DNA of 64,000 bases. It comes from Nectonema munidae. Its lineage: Eukaryota > Nematomorpha > Nectonematoida > Nectonematidae. The notes under the pieces are model-generated. The model saw only the letters and a list, made by a program, of their open reading frames with translations, did no database searches and was not told where the DNA came from. Both the position numbers and the translations under genes were made by a program. The stretch spans positions 433,001 to 497,000 of the forward strand of contig JAUIRK010000463.1 in NCBI GenBank assembly GCA_030549495.1, given 5' to 3'. Below are positions 54,883 through 64,000 of the stretch, in pieces (the stretch's first letter is position 1; every line of letters begins with the position of its first letter).

Positions 54883-56882
54883 ATAATTTGATATAAAGCA
54901 CCTTAATCCGGTTAAAAAAAATTAATATAAAATTACTTTAAATTCAAGTTGGAAAATGTATTGAAGTGAAGCCTGGCATGTTAATTAGCATGACAAAGTT
55001 TTGAAAAATTTAGTGTATTAAATTTTATTCGTAAAATTAACAACAAATCTTGTAATATTATTAATCAAAGTTAGTATTATGAAGGAACGTTATAATGATA
55101 TAAAATACGTAGATATATTTGGTGTGTAGGTTGTTGTTGCTATATAAGATAAAAAGGTAAGTATTGAAAATAACAAAAACAATTTCTCAGCACAACCACA
55201 TCAGAAGCATCATAATCACCGCCATAACTTGTGCAGTAGCTGTAACAACTGAAGAATGAAAAGTTCTACGAATGACCGATAACGCTTAGTCAGGAAGAAT
55301 ATCGAAAGCTACTCAATCTTTTTTTTTCCTCCAGCATTTCCTAAATTATAATTAAAGTTAGAGCAGTTGAGAGCATGAAAAAAACTATAAATATTTTACT
55401 CATTATTGAAAACAACTTCAAATCGCTCTGAGGCAGAAGCTAGTGATCGTTTTAAAACATAAAATACGCCAAAAATGGAATTTGTAATGAAAATCAAAAA
55501 ATAATTATGCAAGCTATTTATACAAAATTAAGCACGCCATGGTTAATATTTTTAGGGTGTAATCGATTCAGTACTTCCAACAGGAATTCGTATCCTTGTT
55601 TTTGATTTCTCCAATGTAATCTTCTCAAGAGTTAGCAATGATTGGCTTAACAATAAACAATAAGTATTGGAATTTTCTATTGGTTCTTGACACATGTTTC
55701 ACGTACATAAAATTTCCGTGATAATTTATCTAAAAAAAGAGGCAGTACCCATAAAAGATGAACCAAAGTCACAATTCTAAGGAAAATTATATCTCGAAAT
55801 TTTTCATCCCATTTAATTATTCTCAATGTGTGAACAGCTAACACTCCAATTGCGCTCTAAATTGTTCGGCATTGCATAAACAAATATAGTTTCAAAAACT
55901 TTATTCTTACATAAGAATTTAATGTAGTTAGAATTACAATCAAAGTCTAATTAAATTTAGCATAATCTCCGCTTAAATAAATTTTGTTTATTATTCAAAT
56001 CAAATTCGCAAAAATTTTGTTTCTTATTGGCTAAACTTCAATCTTTTTAAACAATTCCCATATGAGCAAAAAAGCTATCCTATGTAGATGTTGTTATTTA
56101 AAGATCACTTATTGTTCAAAATTTTTGAACGAAGAATGTTTGATTAATCATTTTTCTTGTAATATGGAAACGGTAGAAAAAAATTTTTTTATGAATATTT
56201 TGTTGAATATAAATGGTTATGAAGAATTCAGATTAAATTTGGAAAATAAAGTGGATGATTTTTAAATTTTTAGAATTTCAATTGAAAACCCTTGTCTAAC
56301 TAACGAACTTACAGTGTAGCTAAGTAACAATCCCTATTTCTATTAGTAATGTATAAAAGATCACTCTAAAATAATATATTCAGAGCTTTGAATCTTTTGG
56401 TCGAAACGTTCTGCCACCGGTCTTCTCGCATTGAAAAAGCTTGTCTTATATATACACCAAAAGGCTTGATACTGCAGAACCGTTTTTTCTTGTGAAATGA
56501 ATTGATGAATTTTATTTACTTTCTGTCTAGGTTAAAGTCTATTTGGAAGATGTTTAAATTTGAGAGTGGTAAATCCTAACGATAAATCATTCCACTTTCC
56601 TTTTCACTATTCGTACTTGAAACAGATTTTAAATCTTCATTGTTTGTTAGTTGCCCTTTATTGTAATCAGGCAAAAAATTATCCATTATTAAAATTTTTT
56701 TTACTCAATTTAGCTGTTGGAAAATATATTATAAAATTATATTTATCCGCGAAAATATATTTTGTAAAGTAGAAAATGTAATAATCTAAAATAACTAACC
56801 TGAACTAATAAATAATATGGGATTTACTGGAAAGATCCTTGTGACGTCAAAAATGGTCGTTAAAGAAGGAATAAATTCTTAC
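54883..56882. other. intergenic sequence between RFC1 and the - strand gene
   Basis: Only a partial copy of the 25549/47162 MITE family at about 56100-56175. The open frame at 56062-56265 overlaps that copy and is repeat-derived. A terminal exon of the - strand gene may hide here. Confidence 0.45.
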
Positions 56883-57110
56883 GTGCGTGTTCTTCAGCTG
56901 GAACTTTCCCTCCTTGATCTGCTTGAGAACGGCGTCTTTGGTTTCGACGGTGTTTTTGTTGAAGTCGTTGGTGACAGCGGCTGGACTCGTTTCATCGCTG
57001 AAGTTGATGGAGAAGCGGTTGGAGAAATACTTTTCGTAGTTTCGACTCTTTACTTCCATGTTTTCTGCTGAGTACGGCTTCGGCGAATACAGGTACGTCT
57101 TCTCGCTTAT
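56883..57110 (-). CDS. unknown gene, exon F (GC-rich)
   Basis: Acceptor ATTCCAG, 76 codons phase 0/0, donor GTAAGA. Reads ISEKTYLYSPKPYSAENMEV, YFSNRFSINFSDETSP and AVLKQIKEGKFQLKNTH. Third codon positions are mostly G or C, unlike every other exon in the window. It could be the next exon of this gene or part of a different one. Confidence 0.6.
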
Positions 57111-60100
57111 CTGGAATTATTTTATTTTTAAAAAATTTAGGTATCCGGTTGAAATTCATTGGAAACGAAATTTTTGCCTTACATATTTATTATACACGAG
57201 GAAATTAAACCCTCCGAAACAATATTAGAATACTAGAATCCAACTTTTACAAAGAAGAATAATGTTTGATAGATTGAACTTAACCCATTTGATTCCAAAT
57301 AAGCAAACGAGATTTAGTGATCCGATATAAACAAGTATCAAGAATTCGTTTGTGTCATTTAAATATAATGAGATCGAATCAACAGTTAAACGATCATTTT
57401 TGAAATGCGAATAAAAAAGCTTACAATAAAATCGTTGTCTTGAATGTTTTTAATTCCTTATGTTCTATATTTTTTGAATAGTTTTAATAAAAAAGTGAAG
57501 TATTGAAAATATTTTTTTTGCGAAATTAGATCTTCGTGGAACTATTTGCGAATCCTTTAACTCAGTCAACTTGCATACTTGGTAAATTTTTTTAACTTTT
57601 GAGACCAAAATTTTTAAGACTAATCCTCTCCTTTTTTTCCAATGAAATTTTATATACTTGAAGCAGGCGATTTTCATTTATGGTAGACGCGTGGTCACAC
57701 TGGTCCTCAAAGAGTTAAAACAAACTTAAAACCAAATCTGAAATATCTAACAAGTTAACTGACTAAAATATGAATCATAAATAAAACAAAAATTTTTGTG
57801 CGTGTCAATTCCTACTAAAAAATAAAAAGCTTAAATTTTTATCGTCTAGAATGATTGAGTGTTATTTTTAGGAACATGTTTTCATTTACTATTCATTCTT
57901 GATACCACCATATTTGGGAAGAAACTTTGATTGAGTACTTTTACGTCATATTTCTATTGACCTGTTCCCAAGTTGTGAACAAAGTTGCAGAGTCGAAGTG
58001 AAATTTCCGTCTCAGACTCCGACTTCAAGTACGTAGTTACAAACACTTAGAAATTTAAAATGTTTAAAGCCGACTCTTACTTTCGGTTTCGACTGAAGAA
58101 GAAGGGCCACTCCATATGTTTAATTAAACTTTTTTGATTATTTTCATACATTAAAAAATTCGCCTCCAAAATATTACATATAACAACTCCGATTCCTGTT
58201 TGCTCAACATCTGACTCCCGATTTCGCCACCCTTTTTCTAAATCTTGATATCTTCACCTATGTTTGGAAATTTTAAAATGGATAAAAATTTCTTCATAAA
58301 CGCAAAGCTTCAATTAATTTTTTAGCAATGTTTATAACATTTTAATATATGGCAAAATTAATTAGAATACTCGTAAAAATGAAGAGATAGAGTTTTTATG
58401 ATATGCAACAATTGACCTCTTTCCACGGCATTTTAACATGACAAATAAATATACCTCATTGTAAAGTTTCGTTTTGGCAGTAGGCACATTATCAGTACAA
58501 TCTTCAGCGCTCATACACATAGGAGGATTGGTTGAAGGTGCCACAAAAGAAGAACCAATTTTTTCCTGCAAGTCAAAGAAATTGTGTCGTAATTTGGGGC
58601 TTTGAACAAAAATATCAAATTCTGAGTGTTTATTGCCATTCACAAGGACATCCTTTTCATTGAGTCGGTTGTGGAATTTGGGCTTTGGTGCAATCCTTGG
58701 AGGAATTTTTTCTCTTTTGTTTGAAGCTACGTTAATCTGGCCTTGGATGCCTTCTTTCACATTATTTACTAAAAATCACAATGTAACATACATCAAAAAA
58801 GCTAGATTCCAAACGTACTACAAAATTTAAGATAGGTACTGCTCAAGAAGAAAAGTATGGCGAAAATTTTAAGACCAAAACGGTCTTATTTGCCGGTATC
58901 AAATCAAAGGGATGTTGCGTTATCGAATCGAATTCAGGACTGGTAGCCATGACGCAAAATGCTTCCAAAGTATAGTATTTTTAAGATTAAAATTTAAAGT
59001 CAAATTTCACCATCAAAATTGCTTTCAGCATGTCTAGCTTCAATTTGTTTCTAGGTTTACATTTTACACAATTAACAGAACTAAAAAATCTTTCTATCTT
59101 AGCATTTCTCTTATTCGTTATCTGAATTGTAAAAAAATCCTTCAAGTACTTTATAAAACTAGAAATATCTCAATTCAAAATAAATATGTCTAACATGTGA
59201 AAATATCTTATATCTCTCAGGGAGTAAAAATATCCAAATTTAGATGAAATGCAAATAAAATAGAAATCACGCGATTCTTGACAGTTACAAACACAATTTA
59301 AGAGTATACCAGTCTGAACCTACAACAAATCAATATCTAAACTATCAATGCTAATTAATTAAGATAGAGAAGAATCTTTCTACCAACATTCAATGTTTCC
59401 ATGCTCGCCCACGTAAAAATAGCATTTGGGTACACGCTCAACACTATTATGCGTTGTATGAGTGAGTTTGTAGACATATTACAATTGTCATATATAAGTT
59501 ATCTTGCTGATATATAATACCTAAGTATATAAATCCAATGTATATTCAAAAAAGAGGTTCTAATTTTAGCATGCATTCCTTCATATCTATTGAAGAAAAA
59601 TCTAACAGAGTAGGATGAAAAGATTTCTGAGTGGTTATAATCAGCAACTAATGTTCATTTTTAGCAACATCATTAACTGCTTCCATAATTACTTTGTCTT
59701 TAACTTATCTTGGAATGTGGGAGCGAATAAGATCAGAGAATGTCATGTATTGGTTCTCATTAGGTTAATTGAAGACTCAAAAGTTAATTTTTTTAATTAC
59801 GGGTTTTGCGATTGCTTGATAAGCTAATAAATTGAATGCACTTTATTTTCTTAATTTTTTGTAAAAAGTCAATATTCTGTCAAAAATATTTTTAAAATCC
59901 GCTTTTTCTAAATTTTTTGAATGCATTTTTTGTTCATTATTCAGATTTCTTATAACGCTCCAGTCTCAATGGATCCTCAGTATCACCTATATATAAAAAA
60001 ACTTATTAAAAAAACTGACCATTCATTTTCAAAACCTAGCGCGTAAGATTCATAACGTTTTTTTCAACATAATATTTTTACATTTTGCCTTAAAAATTGA

Positions 60101-63100
60101 ACCAGTTTTTTATCAATTCATTTTTCAAAAAATCTTTTCAGTTTTTTTTCTGTAAAAATTATTCATTACTAATTATATTTTTATGTAAAAGTTTCATTTT
60201 AAAATCCTATTTTTCTATTTTAGGCCGATTTTTTGGGTCAATTTTTAACTGTGGTAGTAATAAGTAACAAGATTTTAATAATCTAATCACAAAAATAGAT
60301 ATTACATTCGCATTTATCTAGTATAATTTTAAACAAGAATAAAAAACTTTTGATAAAGAATTGATTACAAAAATGTTATCTTCATTCAATTAGTAGATAC
60401 TAATTTTTTTTTACAAAAATGATGCTACTGAATTTCAATCTTAAAGTTTGTAAAAACAAGGATTCAGCAGAATTCGTTTAGTTTAGCACAAAAAGATAAT
60501 ATAGAAGTTTTTAATCCTTTTGGAAAAAGATAAATACTTGCTTTGAACTCTAATGATGCTGTGTACATACAAATGTTAGCGTAGCAATTAGAAAACAGGC
60601 GGTTTGAACTTTTTCGCAGGCTCAAAAGTTATCTTAAATGGAAGACGGGCGTACGAAACAGAATAAAGGAAGAGTATTTCTTTTAACATTAAAAATATGT
60701 AATGTGTTATGGCTTAAAATTGAACTAAAATGAGCGTTGTAGTGTAACTTACTTTGACTGTTTGTGCTGATTTTATCATTAGGAGTGTTGGGCGAGTGAT
60801 TTGTAGTTTCAGATCCAAGATCACTAACAGTGTCGTTATCTTCTGTTGTAACTGAGGGGTTCGTGTTTCTGGGGACAGCTTCATTTCTCTCTCCCAACTT
60901 TCTCTTATTGTAGAAGATGTTCGTGTCATTTGACCCATGACTCAAGGCGGGATCAAAAGGTCTTTTATCAAAGGATCGAAACTTGAAACAATTTTTTCTT
61001 CCACTCTGGACTTCTTTGCTCTCTACTTCCTCTTGTGGCATGAAGCGAGCTGAATAATCTGGGACTTGGCAAGTTATAAAGTCCTTAAAGATTTAAATGC
61101 ACAATATACACACATTGAGCTGATATAAAGATCTGAGTTGTTCTATTGCTCAGAGTGCTTATTTGTGTATGTGCATGCATCCATTTATTTTACAGAAATC
61201 AATACAACAGTTTTGCAATAAAAAACTTATTTCGCTCTAATTATTTATAATAAGGTTACCTTGCATCATTTATTAGAAGTCTATTAAGAAGATTATACAT
61301 AAATAACATCACGGTTCTACGTAATTTGACTCTCCTTTTCCTCCTCGGTTTATTAAAGCTAACTAATTAAATGACAAAACTAGCGATCTAACTAACCAAT
61401 TATCTAATCAAGAATTAACTAGTAACCAATAATTAACTAATACATGATTATAAATTACAATTCTATTTTTTATTATATTAAATTTTAATTTTTCGTCTTA
61501 GCGAATTTACCGCGAGGCAATTTATAGGAGTCAAATTACTTGTAGCGAAATTACAAGGAGTTAGATTACCGGGCATCAACATCACAAAGTCAACTCTCCT
61601 CATTGCAGATTCTTAATACTAATTATATTAAGGCTTAAACATATGAGGGTTAGAATTTTGAAAACTATTCCTCCGCTTTTTTTTCAATGGAACTTTGTAT
61701 ATTTAAAACAAACCATCTTCATTTCTTGATACACGGCTGTCACACTCGTCATCCAAGAGTTCATTGTAAAAAAATCCTTACCCATTAATTTATTTGTGCG
61801 AAATTTTTAACTCCTTTGAGAGAAAATACTATAAGTGTCAATATATTCGCAATTCCCTATTGATTTCCAGTATTGTGGAGTCAGAAAAATGTTTTCCCAC
61901 TCCAACTCGACTTCGACTCCACTTATTTGTCATTTTTGGAGTCCGAGTCCGACTCCTTCTATCTTTAGAACATGTTCATTGTTCATTAAAAATGAATATG
62001 CGATTTTTCATCTATTCATAGAGCTCATTTTTGAAGGAAACACAGTCATGATCTTACATGTCATGATATCATTTAGAAATTTTTGGCATCTACTGTTTCT
62101 AATATACCTGCCTGCCCCATGAGCCCAAATTGGGAAACATAGGTTCCGAGCATTGGAAACTATGTGTTTAAAGTAAGTAAACGAATTGTTAGAGAAATCA
62201 TATTAAACATCGGTGAACTAAAGCTATAGATGTGTAAGCTTGTAATAGATATAAGCTTTTCTTTAAGACAATATTCTAAATATTATTTTTTAAATATACA
62301 TACAAGCTTTTCTTTTAAAACAAAAGATATTCGGTGCACTTATGTCAAATCATTTCTCTTATGCAAAATATAATCTATTCACCAAATTCATGAAGATAAA
62401 CAGCTTTAAAACCACCTTATCCCAAAGATCTCATATTCTGTTATGAGCAGGGCCAGTTTTACCAAATTGACGCCCGCACCTTAGGGGGTCTCTGCACACG
62501 AGTTACTATTTTTTTTAGCTTTTCTGTATTCTAGGAGCTAAGTGAAAATATTGATTATTATCAAACTATTTTGAAAATAAAAAAGCTAGTAAACTCTTTT
62601 TTCTAAAAAGCAGCATGTGTGTGTGCCTTTCATTTATATTAAATATAAATTCAATATTTTCTATCAAACTTTCGTATATCTTAATAATTAGCGATTATAC
62701 GCCTCCGACAAGTATACATATTTAAAATTGGGCAAACAATGGGAAAGTAAGAGTAGGAACTCACTTTCTTCTTTTCTTTAGATAGGGCGACATTTGATTC
62801 TGATTTGCATTTGCTATAATTGTTGTAGCTCTTTTTTTCCTGGACGCCGCCATACGCAATTCCATCTATCCGCTTGCCTTCCTTCAAGGGTAGGCTTTCA
62901 TTAAGACCAACATCTGCAATTGAGGAAGATTTGAGTGTTTTTGCTCTGTTGTAACTCGAAGTTTGGTGAGGCAGAGGTGATGAGCGTAGGGATAAAGACG
63001 CTTCACTACTCGATTCCAGAAAGGATGAAAGGCTTGCTCGCGACTCATTTGCGCTCCTTCCTTTCAGAAGTGGGAGAGCGTTTTGGTCGCAGTTTTGAAT

Positions 63101-63309
63101 TTCTCTCATACGAACATCACTTATTATACTCGTCGCTATGTCACTTTTAGTGAAATTAGCATCTTCGATTAGAAGAGAAGAAGAATGCTTGAAAAGAGGT
63201 GCACAATCATTTTTAACGATGATCGAATTCTCTTTGTCATCTAGTATTATGGTGTTGGAGTAGCTTTCTTTATCTCCATTACGCGAGAAGGAAGAGAATA
63301 TATTTCTAA
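56883..63309 (-). CDS. uncharacterised multi-exon gene (Ser/Lys/Pro-rich protein), four exons joined in frame
   Basis: Four - strand exons with GT-AG borders and matching phases (62765-63309, 60753-61083, 58455-58768, 56883-57110) encode at least 470 residues. The protein is mostly polar and probably disordered, with Ser runs, a KIPPRIAPKPKF proline patch and short aromatic motifs (VPDYSARFMP, YLYSPKPYS). I recognise no domain, so the function is unknown; a cytoplasmic scaffold would fit the composition but is a guess. The 5' end lies to the right of 63309, perhaps including the open frame at 63784-63999. It is convergent with RFC1. More exons left of 56883 are possible, as no stop codon was found in the last exon. 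Confidence 0.6.
57990..58225. repeat. GACTCCGAC-type dispersed repeat
   Basis: Contains CTCAGACTCCGACTTCAAG, a diverged stretch with GCCGACTCTTAC, and AACTCCGATTCC/ATCTGACTCCCG. The same words recur at 61878-61955 (TCCAACTCGACTTCGACTCC, GAGTCCGAGTCCGACTCC). Probably copies of one repeat family. Confidence 0.5.
58455..58768 (-). CDS. unknown gene, exon E
   Basis: Acceptor TTTTTAG; reads NNVKEGIQGQINVASNKREK, IPPRIAPKPKFHNRL, EFDIFVQSPKLRHNFFDLQE and KTKLYNE before a GTATAT donor. Entry 1, exit 0. The Pro/Lys patch could bind an SH3 or actin-related partner, which is speculation. Confidence 0.6.
58769..60752. other. intron of the unknown - strand gene
   Basis: AT-rich sequence. No second gene or clear repeat seen. 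Confidence 0.45.
60753..61083 (-). CDS. unknown gene, exon D
   Basis: After acceptor CTTTAAG it reads DFITCQVPDYSARFMPQEE, then FKFRSFDKRPFDPALSHG and ends NDKISTNSQ with donor GTAAGT. The acceptor at 61084 was chosen because it alone keeps phase 0 from exon C. Exit phase 1 matches exon E. Confidence 0.6.
61084..62764. other. intron of the unknown - strand gene
   Basis: Contains the GACTCC repeat at 61875-61960; otherwise nothing identified. Confidence 0.45.
61875..61960. repeat. GACTCCGAC-type dispersed repeat, second copy
   Basis: Pairs with 57990-58225; short GACTCC units follow one another with one inverted block (GGAGTCCGAGTCC). Confidence 0.5.
62765..63309 (-). CDS. unknown gene, exon C
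   Basis: 181 codons open from the acceptor at 63310-63311 (plus-strand CT) to the donor GTGAGT. Reads IFSSFSRNGDKESYSNT, then LLIEDANFTKSDIATSII, RASLSSFLESSSEASLSLRS and ends ALSKEKKK. Strong codon-like pattern and Ser richness. Entry phase 1, exit phase 0. An in-frame Met at 63109 could also be a start. Confidence 0.6.
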
Positions 63310-63381
63310 CTAAGTCTAAACACGATTATTTGGTTATGTGCCCAAAATGTTCTGGTGTGTATTAGTTCTTTAAGATATACA

Positions 63382-63622
63382 TTAAGGAAGGTAGCGGTGT
63401 TAACTAATACAAGTGAAGCAAACATGCTATAGAATTCATTGATACCCAGTGTACATTGAGAAATAAATCTTTGAAAAAATCGTTTGGGATTTTAACTAGT
63501 AGAGTTTCTGAATATCCTAGCACTATGCTACATCACTACACCCTCGAGATGAATAGGTGTGAATGAATTCTATACCATGATTACTTCACTTGGCTCAGTT
63601 AAAATAATACTACCTTCCTAAG
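63382..63622. mobile_element. hairpin MITE, arms about 60 bp
   Basis: Left arm TTAAGGAAGGTAG then CAAGTGAAGCAAACATG and TATAGAATTCATTGATACC; the right arm repeats these reversed (GGTGTGAATGAATTCTATAC, CATGATTACTTCACTTGG, CTACCTTCCTAA). It lies just upstream of unknown-gene exon C. Confidence 0.7.
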
Positions 63623-63783
63623 CCCACACCATCTCATCGTCAGTTTTACCTGTCGCAAGCGATTTTGGATTTGGGACAGAACCGACGATTTTATTGAATA
63701 GTGATGCCCATTTTGATCATTGGACTTATAGGCAATTAAATGAACTTTTACATCAAATTACTTAATCTAGCCTGCTTTTATCA

Positions 63784-63999
63784 GATGAAATCGGCAATGT
63801 ATATCTTAAAGCTAAACAAATTTTTATCGTGTGGATAAAATGCTTTGAGCAAAGCTTTTAAAATACTTGAGCTAAAATCGTCGATTTCTTTTAAGTAGCG
63901 GGAGGGCTTTTCTTGGTCGCATACTTCATCTTCCACACCTCCTTCTGTATTTAACTGTAAAGACTTTTTTTCTTTGATGTCGTAGAAAGTTACATAATT
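63784..63999 (-). CDS. possible exon at the window edge
   Basis: A - strand frame open from the edge to a TGA at 63781-63783 reads NYVTFYDIKEKKSLQLNTEG, then KPSRYLKEIDDFSSSILKAL. It looks coding. Its 3' splice border is unclear; a GTGTGG at 63938-63933 would give the phase 1 that exon C needs. Confidence 0.35.
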
Positions 64000-64000
64000 T

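Noticed and set aside
56062-56265. 67-codon open frame with several Cys
   Set aside because: It overlaps a partial copy of the MITE family at 25549 and 47162, so it is repeat sequence.
1-64000. tRNA, rRNA, CRISPR or bacterial genes
   Set aside because: I saw no cloverleaf, rRNA core or regularly spaced repeats. A tRNA scan would be needed to exclude small tRNA genes.

Overview
This is an AT-rich animal nuclear sequence with spliceosomal introns, dense transposon relics and poly-purine/pyrimidine runs. There are no prokaryotic operons, CRISPR arrays or phage genes. Gene structure and repeat types suggest an arthropod. A caligid copepod (sea louse) is my best guess from the style of the genome and transposons, but this is inference and I could not search a database.

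The main gene is on the + strand, 5452-50853. It is a nearly complete gene for the large subunit of the clamp loader, replication factor C subunit 1 (RFC1). I could place 23 coding exons with splice sites and phases that all agree, giving about 870 codons. Domains in order are: a PCNA-binding-like N-terminus and an acidic/basic linker, the BRCT domain (20068-25043), the AAA+ ATPase core with Walker A (exon at 25292) and Walker B (exon at 39267), sensor 1, the lid and collar region, and the Lys/Asp-rich C-terminus ending at 50853. Only the initiator codon exon was not found with confidence. Inside the linker an exon pair (37 + 107 nt) has been duplicated in tandem (8662/9764 and 13261/14868) with phases conserved, which adds a second 48-residue module.

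The introns carry most of the transposons. 0-3.3 kb has two decayed LINE reverse-transcriptase fragments. 15.2-17.0 kb has a broken transposase-like gene on the - strand. 18.0-19.2 kb has a LINE tail and a foldback-like element. 21.5-24.4 kb has a TTF-finger hAT relic, a hAT MITE with an intact 8-bp target duplication, and a deleted Tigger/pogo element. 26.7-31.5 kb (- strand) is an almost full-length CR1/L2-like LINE with a PHD-finger/zinc-knuckle ORF1, a stop codon in its catalytic box and a secondary insertion. 32.9-36.2 kb is a three-level nest: LINE, invaded by a hAT element, invaded by an RTE-like LINE tail.

Downstream of RFC1, 52.4-54.0 kb has another hAT-like transposase relic (+ strand) and 54.65 kb a long hairpin MITE. 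From 56.9 kb to the right edge a second gene lies on the - strand, convergent with RFC1. Four exons (62765-63309, 60753-61083, 58455-58768, 56883-57110) join in frame into one Ser/Lys/Pro-rich protein that I do not recognise; its 5' end lies beyond the window or in a possible exon at the edge.
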